NCBI GenBank assembly: GCA_003971905.1
Contig: RSEE01000145.1
Coordinates: 1 to 64,000 of the forward strand
Direction: 5' to 3'
DNA: 64,000 bases
Source of the DNA: Moniliella sp. 'wahieum'
Lineage: Eukaryota; Basidiomycota; Moniliellomycetes; Moniliellales; Moniliellaceae
In this document: positions 21,356 through 32,718 of the stretch, piece after piece
Layout: every line of letters begins with the position of its first letter
Numbering within the stretch: position 1 is the first letter of the stretch
Notes under the pieces: generated by a model
The model's input: only the letters and a program-made list of their open reading frames with translations
Databases searched by the model: none
What the model was told of the DNA's origin: nothing
Position numbers and translations under genes: made by a program

Positions 21356-24300
21356 TCAACAAAAGAAAAGTAGAAAGGGGATCAGCGCGAGAAAGAGAAG
21401 CCAAATCGAAATTGTTACGCGCAGAAATGATCTTGGGAAGAGAAAGAGGTTTGGTGAACCAGTCAGGGAGATGGTGTGCACCTGGAGTGTAGTGGACTTT
21501 AATTCGCCTCGGTGGATGCGTTCCCGCACCTCGTGGTACGAGACGTCAATCTCCCGTATTTTGCCTAGGCTTCCGAGCTTTTCGGCCAACGCTTTGGCAG
21601 CGGTGTTGTCAACAAAGAGCTCAATCGGGTGATTAGCCTTGCAGACACCAAGTTCAAACAGTATGTTGCGAATGAATAGAGCATCTCGAAGGCCATCTCC
21701 CATGGCTAGGTATTCAGATGCTGCTGTGTTGCTCACACCTTGATTTTGGGACTTGGAGCCCCAGGATACAGGCACACCGAAAACAAAAACAACATGGCCC
21801 GAAACGGAGTGAGAGTTGCTCTTGTCTGATGCAAAGGAGGCATCGGTGTGCAGCTCGAGTAGAGGGCGAGATCGGTTGGGTGTGAGGCACAAAGAGTAGT
21901 CAGACGTACCGGCGAAGAAACGTAACGTAGGTCCTCCGCTGCGCGTCGGTGGGCGGCGGACGGGTCGTCCATAAACCGCGCTAAAAAGGTAGCCGCAAAG
22001 AGGGCATCAGGCCGGGACATACGAGCCGCCCACAAGCTGGATCCGACAATAGAACGGTAGGCACGGTGCTCGTCTCGAGTGGCACGCTTTTCGTGTTCGG
22101 GTCGCTTGGGAGGCGGAAGTTGGTGGCCGATTGGAAGGTAGCGGGGCCGGTGAGGTGATATGTCATGCGCGGCAAGCGTCTCAGCGATGAATTTGGGTTG
22201 GCTGATGTACAGTCGTCCATCGATACGGTCGTATTGGCAGCCGAGATGGAAACGTAGGGGGCCGTTGGACTTAATTTGGATGCTGCGCCTTAATTCCACT
22301 AAGAATTCATCATACGCTTCTTGGGACCGACACGCGACCAAAAAGTCGTCAGTGTGGACGGCGATTAGGATCAGGCCAAGAGGTTCGGTGCGACGTATGA
22401 ACAGGCAAGGCTCTGATTTTAGGCTAGTGAAGTGGAGTCGGTCGCAAAGGAAAGTGCGGAGCCAATCTCCAAAGTTGGCCCCGCTCTGGTGCAGGCCATA
22501 GAGACTTTTCTTGAGTCTCCAGCAATGACCGGGCGCTTCTGGTAAGAAGGGGGGTGGTCGAACATAGACGAGCTCGTTGATATCGGCATAGAGGTAGGCA
22601 GCTTCCACATCGGCAGAAAATAAGTGGAGGCCATCAGCTTCGGCCAACGCAATTAGCGTGTTGACGGCAGCAGTACGAACGGCAGGAGCAAAAGATTTCG
22701 CCCATGTGCCAGGAACTTGCCGGTGCCCTCCCACAACGTAGCGGGCACGGTACTTGAGGAAGTTAGCATCCGCATCCGTCTTAGTACCTATGACCCACAT
22801 GCCGGGAAGGGGTTTGATCCCTGGGGGGATGGGTACAACTTCCTTCACGTCACGCTCGTCAAAACGCCGAAGCTCGAGGCGCATTGCCTCGAGTACGCCA
22901 TCAAAGGCAGGGTGACCCACCAACTTCTTGATGTTCTTGGGGGCCACCGGGACCCCATCGGTGGTCAGTATGACCTCGGTGTCACTTGCCGCGGATTCGA
23001 TTGCGAGTGCGATGGGGGGCGAGCTTGGCTCCGAAGCAGGTAGCATGGATGTGTCCGGCGCTGGTCCGAAAATACTCACCAAAGCCTGCATTCCTAGGGC
23101 GGAGAGGGCGGCCGGGTTGCCAAAGATGCTAGGGGCCTTGTTGACGAGCAGGGAAAAGGTGCCATCGCGCAAATTGTCGTTGGCTGGAATGGACAGGTCG
23201 AGGGGTGGAGCGTTGATACGCGCTTGGCGAACGGGATTGCGACGCACGAGTGCGGGGACGGCTGTATCGGTCAGGGGCACGGTCACGGGGGCGAGCGTGT
23301 CGGTGGGGGAGAGAGGGGAGGGGGATAGGGCGGGAGAGGAAGGGGAAGTGGAAGAGGGAGGGGAAAACAGGACTTGGTGGCCAGTGTCAACGGCATCTTC
23401 TGTGATAGTTTCATTTTCTTCGGCTTGCTTTGCCTGGCGTGTGTGCCATGCCTGCGGGGTCAGATGCAACAGGTTGGGGGGATACATGTGGGGGGTTGGA
23501 GTTGGTGGGAGTGGGGCCAGGCTCTGAATTCTCATTTTCGTTGGCTTGAGCCGGGCGATGTGCCTCTGTTTTTCGTTCTTTTAATTTTCTTTTTCCATGG
23601 GGGGCATTGTCTTTCTTACCATTAGTATCGCGGGTCAGTTCATCTATCGCAAAACGCACACGCCGGGGTGGGGAGCTGTCTGACTTCCCACCAGCACCCA
23701 TTTCTCCGCCCCCCCGCACCTCTCCGCCACCAGCAGGGACAAGGGGGTCCAGATGAAAGTGCGTGGGATATTCGGTGGTGTACGGGACATGTGTCCAGGT
23801 GGACGGCTTTTTCCAACGGAATCCAACTTGGCCGTCGTCCTGGTGGATGGCAAAGAGCCACCCCTTCGAACCGCGGCCGTGCCCGTAACCCACCAACATT
23901 GCTGGGACGGCCCGCGGACCAAGTTTGCCGCCCTCGCGTTGGTTGGGCAATAGGTGCAGGTAGGCAAGAGTGCCAAAACCGCGCATGCGAAGGGAGGGTT
24001 TAAAGCCATGGTACCGGACAAATCGGCTGTCCCCACCCAGTGCTTTCGGCGGCGACTGGTTGTGTGCATATGTGGCCGCCAACAAGCTGTGTTCCCACCA
24101 CTCGTCGGGAGTCAATCTGTTGGCGATTACCATGAGTCGAGCGCGATCCGTAATCGATCTTATGGCGCGTTCGGCGACCCCATTGGACGCACTTTCGCCA
24201 GGATTGGTGCGCTCGCTCACTACTCCCAGCTCGCAGTAAAACTCGTCCATTGCGGTGGTGAGTTCAGGCGCATTGTCAGAGCGGACCGTCTGAAGGGGGC

Positions 24301-25154
24301 GGTCGGGATGTTGGCGATGCTCGCGCCGGATGAAGGCTTGAAGTTCGGCTGTGGCATCACCCTTGGACACCAGGGGTAGCGTCCAGGTATACCGCGTAAA
24401 GTCGTCGACAATGATAAGGGGCGCGTAAGTATGACCCCCGCCGCCTTGGCGGGATATGTCAAGGACGTCGAGGTGGAGGAGAGAGAAAGGGGAGAGAGAG
24501 GGCGAATGGTTCGGATTGGGCGTCCAGTCGTGGCGTGAGGTGGGGCAGTGGCTGCTTAATGCGCATGGTGCACAGTGCCACGAGGACCGGACTAAAGCGA
24601 TGTCGCCACTGTTGACCCGTTCGAATGCTGGGTCATCCGACGTGAGGGATGAAAGTTGATCTAGAGGTGCATGATTCCATCGGATGTGGGCGTTTTTCAC
24701 CTTGACCAGGGTTGCATCAAGGTTGAGTAGCGAAGTGGCGCTGTTGGCTGTGGCTGTCGTATTGGGCGCCAGAGTAAGGGAATAGCTTGAGTCGGCGGCG
24801 AGACGAAAAGGTTCGCCGTGTCGTCCGAGATAGAGACCATGGCCACCTGGAGGGATCCAGCTGCCAATGCCTGCGACAGATAGATGGTAAGCGCTGAGCA
24901 GGTTGGTCGGGAAGGTGGGGCAGTACAAGCTGCCGGGTAGGTGGATGCGGATAGGGGCTCCGTTCTGGGTTTGAATGTACATAGAGATGGGTGCCAATGC
25001 CTTCAGTGTATGCGATCTGTCCGTTTGCCACTGCTATGGGCTCGCGGTGTGGACGAAGATTGATAAACGCACTTCGTTCATTGAATACGGATGGTCTCGC
25101 ACCTGAATCGTGTTGCGCAGGGAGGTTGGCTGGCTTAGGGCCTCCCGCGCTGTC
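21356..25154 (-). CDS. copia pol polyprotein: protease, integrase, reverse transcriptase, RNase H
   Basis: It follows gag in the same frame after one TAG. Protease: DSGARPSVFNERSAF (catalytic DSGA) at about 25110, then MYIQTQNGAPIRIHLPG and FPTNLLSAYHLS. Integrase: a degenerate zinc finger (HIRWNH, WHCAPC) and the catalytic triad in LLHLDVLD, VRSDNAPE and ASNGVAERAIRS, then the GKLGPRAVPAMLVGY block. Reverse transcriptase: MWVIGTKTDADANFLKYRAR, LFSADVEAAYL (catalytic Asp), KKSLYGLHQS, and VHTDDFLV in place of the usual YVDD, both Asp kept. RNase H: LELHTDASFAS, AASEYLAM and FVDNTAAKALAE. Three frame changes, near 24990, 23411-23535 and 21892-21960, break the polyprotein. Confidence 0.93.
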
Positions 25155-26705
25155 CTAGTAGGGGTGAGGAGGGATTGTGGACACGACAGACTCCGTTTCA
25201 GTCGATGTGGCTGACTCGGGTGGTGTAGTGGCTGCCATAGGGGTTACTGCATGGGCAGATGAGGTGGTCTGGGCTGTCGTAGCCGGCCGGCTAAAGTGGC
25301 CGCCACGTTGGCCACCACGGTGACTTCCTCTGTACCCGCTGCCACCTCGGCCTCGTCCGCGGCCTGTCACCGTACTGCTTGTTTGGCTGTGCGACGTGGC
25401 TTCCGAAGGGGCCGTACTGGAGGGAGCTGGGCTTGAACTGGAGGTACTGCCGTAGTTGGAGCCTTTGAGTTCGCTCACTGCTCGGCGCAATTCGGCGTAG
25501 CTGCTGTTACGATGGAGGTGCAACCACCCCTGATCAGTAACGCCTTTCCGTAGCATCTGTGCTAGACCAATCTCGTCCAGCTTGGACTTGGACGTCATCT
25601 CGTACTGGGTTACCGCCACAGTGAACTCATTCAGGTATTGGCGGCCCGACTTGGTGCCCATTTTGAGAGTGAGAACCTTTATGAGGATATCACAGATCTC
25701 AGTGTCTGAAACGGTGCCGTACAAATCACGCAGAGCATGATAGTATGCAGACCCTAGAGCCGGCGTGCCATCGCCGGTGATCTGCTGGACGACGTCGGAG
25801 TCTATCCACGGGAGTAGAATGTTGGCCAAGTGAGCGTCCAGTTCTGCGTTATACCCGTCCAGGGCCTTGCCCTGTTCCAGATGCTCACGCGCTCCAGGGA
25901 TAATCTGGATACGAGGGAGGAAGATCCGGGTCCATAACCAAAACGAGCTGTTGTTGTGGAAACGCTCGTGGTACGGCACGTTGGTGCGAGTGGCACTACG
26001 GAGGAGCTTGTCGGGAGTCAAAGCCCACGGGTTGTCGTCGACGGCCGGAGTTGACGATAAGGCACCTTCGTTCTTGCTAGCATTGGGTGGATTCTCACAT
26101 GATAACATGACAATGGCTTCTGTGGTCGTCTTTTCGCTGTACCCAAGCTTGATACCAGTGTCCTGTAGCTGTTTGAGGGTGATGTGTTCGGGAAACAATT
26201 TGAACATGTTGCGAATGCGGTCGGCGAGGGTGGCGACGTCGTTCGCGGTGTTGTCGGGGCCCACGGGGGTGGGTTGAGGTGTAGGGGTAGATTCACGCGA
26301 TGGTGTCAGCGGCGGGGAGGCGTGGTCAACTCCGACGGGAGTGGTGCTCTCTTCTGCGGCGGCAGTTGGTGAAGTAGGGGTTGAGGAGTTGAACCAAGAC
26401 TCCTGAGTCTGAGAGCTCATGATGCTTGCCATTAGCTTACGCAGTTCGAGCAAGCGCTTGTGGATAGGGCCGGCAGCGGAGGCATCGTTGCGGTAGCGGA
26501 GTAGTAACTTGGTGAGGGAGTCCATGTGGTTGTTGCACACGGTGAGCTGGGCCATGTATTCGGAATTCGGATCTCTCTGGGTGGGAGTGGCATTGCGAAG
26601 TAGAATGTTGTAGACTTGCTGGTAATCCGACAGCAGTTGGGCGGCAGCGTCGGCGTTGGGCGCTGCTGCGCCCACAGGGGGGAGGTAGGTGTTGACCCAA
26701 GACAT
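25155..26705 (-). CDS. copia gag (capsid/nucleocapsid) protein
   Basis: 516-residue open frame from ATG at 26705 to TAG at 25155. A Pro/Thr/Ser-rich N-terminal region is followed by a helical capsid-like region (PYHERFHNNSSFWLWTRIFL...AYYHALRDLYGTVSDTEI...YLNEFTVAVTQYEMTSKSKL), resembling the UBN2/retrotran_gag fold of copia elements. The C-terminus is basic with RGRGRGGSGYRGSHRGGQRG, an RGG-type nucleic-acid binding tract. No CCHC zinc knuckle is present. The stop is followed in frame by GAC AGC GCG GGA and then the protease, so pol expression could need UAG readthrough. Confidence 0.9.
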   Translation of the reverse strand: MSWVNTYLPPVGAAAPNADAAAQLLSDYQQVYNILLRNATPTQRDPNSEYMAQLTVCNNHMDSLTKLLLRYRNDASAAGPIHKRLLELRKLMASIMSSQTQESWFNSSTPTSPTAAAEESTTPVGVDHASPPLTPSRESTPTPQPTPVGPDNTANDVATLADRIRNMFKLFPEHITLKQLQDTGIKLGYSEKTTTEAIVMLSCENPPNASKNEGALSSTPAVDDNPWALTPDKLLRSATRTNVPYHERFHNNSSFWLWTRIFLPRIQIIPGAREHLEQGKALDGYNAELDAHLANILLPWIDSDVVQQITGDGTPALGSAYYHALRDLYGTVSDTEICDILIKVLTLKMGTKSGRQYLNEFTVAVTQYEMTSKSKLDEIGLAQMLRKGVTDQGWLHLHRNSSYAELRRAVSELKGSNYGSTSSSSPAPSSTAPSEATSHSQTSSTVTGRGRGRGGSGYRGSHRGGQRGGHFSRPATTAQTTSSAHAVTPMAATTPPESATSTETESVVSTIPPHPY

Positions 26706-26764
26706 GGGTGGGTGGAAGATTGGAAGAGTGTAAGAGTGGAAGGCTCAGGGCTGAGCGTCAAGAG

Positions 26765-26775
26765 GATTGTAACTC
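26765..26775 (-). promoter_or_regulatory. candidate primer-binding site of the copia element
   Basis: Immediately inside the 5' LTR the minus strand reads GAGTTACAATC. The same 11 bases sit directly inside the LTRs of the element at 52,602-58,397. The location is that of a tRNA primer-binding site. I could not match it to the 3' end of a known tRNA, so the primer may be an internal tRNA fragment. Confidence 0.55.
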
Positions 26776-26992
26776 TGTAAGACCGGAGGAACCCAAGGGA
26801 TTGGGTGAAGAACCTCTGGAAATGTAGAGCAATGCAATCGCGATGGTGGTGGTTCAGGTCTAAGCCTTGTGCCACACCTAGAGACAGGGGTTCAGACAAG
26901 CCTGAGTATACACGTGGAGGCTTCGGAGGACAAATCAGGGGTGAAGGGTGATGAGGCGCCTTGGCCTAAGTACGGGACCACGGGTCCCAACA
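26776..26992 (-). repeat. 5' LTR of the copia element
   Basis: 217 bp, identical to 21101-21317. It is followed on the plus strand by GTAGC (26993-26997), the right copy of the target-site duplication. Confidence 0.95.
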
Positions 26993-27727
26993 GTAGCGCC
27001 CCCCCCCCCCCGAATCCAGCCAGTACCCAGCTGGGCACAACAGTGCAGCAGCGGTGGAACGGGCCCGCCGGCGCCGGAGGAATAGGGCTGACCATGTGGC
27101 CCGTGGGGCGAACGTGAACGTCAACTGTAGCATCCATTAAGGCAACGGTAGGCACCGGACGAAGGGGGGCAGTGGGGTTGGTACGTCCGGGGCAGAGAAG
27201 AAGGGGGGGAAAGGAAGAGACTACAACAACCCGACGTTGGGGCGTAACGCGTACCGCGTACCGCGTACCAGCGGGCCACTAGAACGGTATAGTAGCAAGT
27301 ATAGTGGGGAGACAGAGGACGGTAAATACGGTTGTTATGGTTATCAATGAGGAGAGTGGGGTAGGAATAAGCAAGGGTAGCTGGAAGAGCTACGTGCGGG
27401 AGAGCGGTGCAAAGACAATGGGCAAGGAAAGGAATGGAGAGGAAAGGAAACATAAGGAAACGAAGGGAGAGAGAAGGATAGAGGAGAGGGAAGAGAAGGA
27501 TGTGCCCCGGGAGATGCAGAAAAAAAAACGTGCGGCCAAAGTGGTACACAGAGCAGAAAAGTGAGATGCGGGAAAGAGGGTGGGGAGTACAGTGGATGAA
27601 GAGAAGGAGAAGGCGAGACGGAGGTGGGGGGGTGGATAAGTACTTGTAGGGAACACCGTTACATTTTGCATTTTGCATTTTGCATTTCGCATTTTGGCAG
27701 CCAGGTTTAACGTTTACACGTTCCAGC
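26993..27727. other. intergenic: TSD copy, poly-C, short tandem repeats
   Basis: 26993-26997 is the right GTAGC duplication, followed by a run of about 12 C. Around 27243-27270 there are CGCGTACCG repeats, and around 27660-27698 four GCATTTT/GCATTTC units. The 216-residue minus frame here is low complexity and unlike any protein I know; this is probably the 3' flank of the NEM1-like gene. Confidence 0.5.
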
Positions 27728-29716
27728 TCACCGAGCTTTGACAGCCGAGGATTGGGCGGTGGATTGGGCACCTTTTTCCACTTGGATACAGCGGGACGAA
27801 GCGGTGGACGTGGGTCGGGAGGCGGGGGCGTCAGTGGCTAGCAGGCGAATACCCAGCACGTGCCGTACATCGTCGCAAAACCGAAGCGAATCCAACACTG
27901 GAAGCAGGTCCATGAGCGCCGTGTCGTACGGATCGTGGGTCCAACCTTCAATGGGTATCCCATTGGCCGGGTGCAAGCGCCACGAAGCTGGACTGTTATC
28001 CAACAGGCATACTCTCCTTAGCGGATCAGCCTCGGTCCCAGTCCCTGTTCCAGTTCTTGTCCCACTCGGTCCCGCCGCACCGTCTCGCACGACCGCCGAA
28101 AGGTCCTTGATGTACGCCCCGTTCTTGTAGATGCACGATTCGCGAAACAGACGGCCTTGGAACAATCCCCTTCCTGCGTCCAGCCAATCAATCACTGGAT
28201 CCGCATACTCCCGTACCGACGCTGTAAATACCACTACGCTGTACCATTCCGCCACTTGGGCTAGGAACGCGTCCACCCCAGGCCGTTTGTGCACCGTGTA
28301 CACCACGCTCCCCGCCCACCATCACCTCCACACTGGTGGTGCCGCCACCAAAACTGGAGAAGCCAGGGGCGTGGGTAGGACCCAGTCCCAGTGTCGCAAG
28401 TCCCGAGCCAAACATGCGTCGCGGCATGCCTAATGCACTCCCTAGTCCAAACCTGCTCTTTGGACCATCACGTACACCCGAGCGAGCGACGGAATGGATC
28501 AACGTCTCGTCCAAGTCTAGAACAAGCGTCTTGGGCGTAGAATCGACCACTTGCGCCTTGACCTGTGTTCGGCGCACGCTTTCGAGCGGCGACGGACGAC
28601 GCGCACGCATAGGGATCGGACTGCTGCCCCCATGGGGGTTAGCTAGCAAACGGGACGGAGGGGTGGAAGGCGTAGGCCCCCCTGATCCTGATCCTGATCC
28701 AGATCCAAATCCAGATCCAGATCCATCCGACTTGCTCTGGTCGCGTTGGGGCACTTGATCCCGCGTCGCTGGCTTCTCAGCGTCGGCAACCGACGTGGCC
28801 GTGGCTGATGCTGTAGCCATGCGTCGCAACACGTGCACCAAGGCTTGGATGAGCAAGGCAACCAGCCGGACCAGGCGGGCGAGATGGGACTGCAGAGAGA
28901 TGGGGATATACATTTTGGATATGGACTTGACCAGAACAGTCTCTTTGTCCAACCCATTTCGCTCGTCAGCCGCAGCGGGTGCGACGATGGTCATGCCAGC
29001 CTGGCGATGCGGGGTACTCGATACGCAGACTACTTCGTCCCAAGAAGGTGGTGGTGACGTGTCCCCTGCTACCGCTACCTCGGGTTCGGACAAAGACGCG
29101 TCGTCAGCTCGGCCCTTGGAGGACGCAGGCTCGGACGCAACCAGCGTCTCGCACAGCGACAATTCGTCCGACCCGGACGAGCAGGACGAGACCAAGGTTT
29201 GATTGTCGTCATGCGCCCGCGCAGGGAGGGGGCATGCCGAGGTATCAGCACCGTCCAGCGTCTCTGGTGTTGGCTCAGGGGATGGAAGGAGGAGTGGACG
29301 GCCAACGGGACATGCTGCCCTCGCACTGGGTGGGCGCGAGGGCGCGTGGATGGGATGGGAGGTACGTGGAGGCGGCAGGGAAAATGTTGGTGATGGTGCT
29401 GGTGGACAATTGGGGGCAGGTGGGGAGGGTGGGGCCACACTGGACGCTGAGAGGGGGCGGGATCATCAGGCCAGTCAAACCCCAGAGGCGGGCCCATCGG
29501 CGGCGGAAGCGGCTGGTTTCGGGGTCGGGTCGGGTGAAGCGGCGGCGGCGGCGACGCCAAGAGGTGGAGTCGGAGACGAGACTGGGGGTGGGCCAGGCGG
29601 TGGCGGACCAGAGGCGCGGGAGGGGCGGAGGCGGGTGCAGGGGAGGTGGAGGTGGAGGCGGGTGGGAGGGATGGCAGTGGGGCGAGGAGGCGGTCGAGGA
29701 GGCGGAGTGAGTTCAT
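27728..29716 (-). CDS. NEM1: NEM1-like nuclear-envelope phosphatase (FCP1/NIF fold)
   Basis: Catalytic subunit of the Nem1-Spo7-type phosphatase, which dephosphorylates lipin at the ER/nuclear envelope. ATG 29716 gives [15 protein letters not shown], similar to the short N-terminal motif of fungal Nem1. A Pro/Ser-rich region and one frame change follow, then an amphipathic/hydrophobic stretch ([20 protein letters not shown]) that may be the membrane segment. The catalytic motif is [13 protein letters not shown] (DxDET) near 28505-28545, then SVEVMVGG. A one-base loss at about 28310 precedes [51 protein letters not shown] and [20 protein letters not shown]. Gly-Thr and Gly-Ser dipeptide repeats are inserted before and within the phosphatase domain. 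Assignment to NEM1 rather than another CTD-type phosphatase rests on the DPVIDWLD and NGIPIEGW signatures and the N-terminus. Confidence 0.85.
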
Positions 29717-29812
29717 GCCGTTGGTGTGGCAGACATCCTCTGGGGGGTGGGGATGCGGGATGGAAGGAGGGATGGGAGATGGATGGATGCGAGATGGATG
29801 GAGAGATGGAGA

Positions 29813-29903
29813 GATGGATGGATGGATGGATGGATGGATGGAGGATGGATGGATGGATGGATGGATGGATGGATGGATGGATGGATGGATGGATGGATGG
29901 ATG
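29813..29903. repeat. (GATG)n microsatellite
   Basis: About 22 GATG units with one interruption (GGAGGATGG near 29841). It lies 97 bp upstream of the NEM1-like start on that gene's 5' side. A shorter run of the reverse complement (CATC)n is at about 31586-31613 inside a PEP12 intron. Confidence 0.95.
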
Positions 29904-31175
29904 CAGCGTGTTGTGCACACTCCACGGGTGCTCTACGTCGCTGCGCTGCGGCTGGCGATCAACATGAATAAGCGCTGGGCGTAGGCGTAGCCTTCGGCCT
30001 TCGGCCTTTTGCGGCTGGGATTGGCCCCACACCAGCCGTGTCTGACTGCGGCAGCTGCTGGGCCAGCATGCCTCCCTCGGCGCAGCCCACTCGACCAGGC
30101 ACCCCGATCGCTGCAATTTCAAATTCCCTGCTCCCCATCCCCTCGCATGCGTCATCGATCATCCACCCCGGCCATCCATCCTCGCCCTGTGCCCCTCACG
30201 CCTCACGCTCACCCATCGCCCCACCTGGCCTGCTCACGTGGCCCAGCCTCCCCATCGATCGTCTGGGCCACAGGTCAGCCCATCAGGCATGATGCATGAC
30301 CGCCTCCCCCGCCCCAACCAACCCAGGCCTACTACCTCCACCGCCCCATCCCATGCCCCTGTCTGCCGCTCAAGTGTTGGGGTTGGGCTGGCGCGCTTTC
30401 ACCGCCATGGCCACTCCATCTCAATCCTCAATCCGTCACATCGGTTGCATCTTGCATCCCGATGCGATCGCGAATCGGGCCAGGCAGGACGCCAAGCCCG
30501 CCTGTCGTACTGAGTACTCAACTGAATATACACATCGTGCATCGTCACCCGCGTCATTCATCACTCGCATTCCGTACCATCGACGTCATCCAACCACACT
30601 AGCCTCCGGCCTCAGACGCCTCAGACCTCAGACGCCTCACATCCTCAGATCTCAGAGGTGACACAGTGACACGCCTCTGGCCCCCTCGCGCCCCTTGGGC
30701 CCATTCGTAAAAAAACGCCATACCACGCCATACCACCTCGACGGCGCTGTGGCACCCGCGCTCCCCGCTGGGCCGCGACTGCGCCCGTCTCGGCATTGCT
30801 AGCAAGCATGGGTGCATGAGTACATGAGTTGCATCGCTCAGGCGCCAAGGCCTAATGGGCCGCTGCCGTCCTGCCCTCTGCCCCGATCGCGCCATCCCAG
30901 CCTCCCGTCGCTGTCATGATCATCCATCTCATCGATCACCCCCCTCCCACGTCCAGCGTCCTCCGTCCAGCGTCCCACCCACCACATGCGCCAAATGTCC
31001 ATAACGCAGAAACAGGGAATCGGTAACTAGACAGCCTGGTGCCTCCCAAACAAGGTACATACAACGAACGATAGGCCCCAGGCGCCGCCCAGCGGGTATG
31101 GGTCGCACCCCCCACCTTCCTCCCCAACCCTCAACGTCTCAACCCTCACTCGCGAGGGCAATGAAGTGGGGTAGA
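29904..31175. other. intergenic, nothing recognised
   Basis: C-rich sequence with CTTCGGCCTTCGGCCTT near 29992-30008 and CCTCAGACGCCTCAGACC repeats near 30605-30640. Long frames here are open on both strands but of skewed composition, with no motif. Confidence 0.45.
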
Positions 31176-32718
31176 CTAGTTCAGTAGCTGAAGAAAAGAA
31201 CAGAGACGGGTTAGTACTCAGTTCAGTGAAAGCAGGTGTATAGGTAAGTTCCCCCCCCCGCCTGCCCCCCCCCCCTTGGCCCGCTCTCTCGCATGCCCCA
31301 CACATTCTTTCCGATCTCTAACACTGTGTTCCAGTGTTCCACGTACCGCCAGTAGCACAATCGCAATCACGACACCAACAATGAGTAGGAGACAGAATGC
31401 ACGCCGGCCGGCCTTGCGCTGGTACTCGTGCGCTTGCAGTAGCTCCCGACTCGCCGAATTCGTATGGCTCGCCACGGTCGCAATGTTGTACTCGATGTTA
31501 TCTGCAACGTCCACGAGTCACGGGTCAGTATTCAGTTCAGTCGCAGTACGCAGTTGAAGATCCCTTGCGCCCCGCCTCCCGCACATCCATCCATCCATCC
31601 ATCCATCCATCCATGCAGCCTTGCATCTCCTCTCCTCCCCGCGTATCCCCATCGGGAGCACATGAGATCTGAGATCTGAGAACTGAGAACGCACCAATCA
31701 TGCCGCCTTGCTCCTGCACAATGTGACCCAAGTCACGGAAAATCTCATTGAGCTCTTGGATGCCATGTTCAATCTCGTTAATCTCCGCTTCGCGCTCGGC
31801 AATCAGCGACTCTTGAAACTCGAGTTCGGCCTGGCTCAGCCCAGCAGGCCTTTGAACTTGAACTTGAACTTGATCCTGCACCAGGTCCGTCCCAGGAGGC
31901 CGGTCCAGCTCCACCAGCGGAGTCCCCTCCTCCTGCTCTTGCGCCCTGCAAACCTTGTTTCAGTATCCTTCCTTGCCGCTGCAGGGGGAAGCAGGAGCGG
32001 GAGAGGGAGAGGGAGAGGGGAGAGGGAGACGTACACTTCGTTGGGCGAGGCAGGACGGTGGACGACGTGCTGAGCCGTCGCACTCGCACTCGCATTGGTA
32101 TTGATATTAGCATCGTGCGCCGCGCCTGAGCAACTTTGAGATCATCTCGATTCCTTTCGGCCGAAGCGCGCTGGGCCGCTTGGAACCGAACCAGGGACGC
32201 CTCAAAATCGCGCTGGAGCTTGTTAGCGGCCAACTGGCGGCCAGGCCTAGCCTGGGGATCAGCGCACTGCGCCGCCTCCACCGATACCGCCTTAAGCGCC
32301 GCAGCAGCATCGTGGGCTAACCCTCGTGTGACTCGTTGAGATCGTGCATCCGCTGCGCCCAGGCAAGTTCTTTCGTCCCCGTCCCCTTGCCTTTGCTCTT
32401 GCCCGTGCCCGTGCCTGTGCCTGTGCCCCGCGGGTCGCGCGATCGCGAGAGCGAAACTAGTTTCTCGATCGCACTCACGTTCGAGTTGATCTTGAGCACT
32501 TGGATCGATAGTGCGGTCGCGCGCGTGCGGAACCCCGCGTCGTCCGTATCGGTATCCGTATCGTTACCGTCATCGTCATTGGTATCCTCATCCCCCGCAC
32601 GGCCTGCACGGCCTGCACGGCCTGCACGGCCCGGTGGAGTGGCGCGGTGGGGCGAGAGCAGCGGGTCATCAGCTGCCCTCCCACGCGTGCTTGATCTTGG
32701 AAGTGACTGGAAGGACAT
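31176..32718 (-). CDS. PEP12: PEP12/syntaxin-7-type Qa-SNARE
   Basis: Endosomal/vacuolar t-SNARE. ATG 32718 (MSFQSLPRSSTRG), then the syntaxin N-terminal helix signature VLKINSNVSAIEKLVS. A G-run indel at about 32325 is followed by the Habc continuation LQRDFEASLVRFQAAQRAS. The SNARE motif reads FQESLIAEREAEINEIEHGI, IQELNEIFRDLGHIVQEQGG, MIDNIEYNIATVASHTNSAS. The tail anchor is AFCLLLIVGVVIAIVLLALL with stop at 31176. Three introns fit the phase: 31946-32034 (89 nt), 31502-31694 (193 nt, holding a GGAT microsatellite) and 31188-31346 (159 nt, branch GTACTAAC). Extra low-complexity inserts (AGRAGRAGRAG, DTDTDTDD, GTGTGTGTG, VQVQVQV) separate the conserved helices. Choice of PEP12 over other Qa-SNAREs rests on the KINSNV signature. 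Confidence 0.88.

Larger units (their letters stand above)
21101..26992 (-). mobile_element. complete Ty1/copia LTR retrotransposon, 5,892 bp
   Basis: Transcribed on the minus strand. Two 217-bp LTRs (TGTTGGGACC...TCTTACA) are identical base for base and are flanked by the 5-bp duplication GTAGC. Order on the minus strand is LTR, candidate primer-binding site GAGTTACAATC, gag, protease, integrase, reverse transcriptase, RNase H, G-run polypurine tract, LTR. Integrase before reverse transcriptase places it in Ty1/copia. Identical LTRs mean a very recent insertion. Frame changes inside pol are therefore more likely sequence errors than old decay. It lies between GDB1 and the NEM1-like gene and interrupts no recognised gene. 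Confidence 0.96.

Noticed and set aside
29075-29920. His-Pro-Ser-Ile repeat protein
   Set aside because: The repeat part is a translation of the GATG microsatellite; only the part from 29716 downward belongs to the NEM1-like gene.
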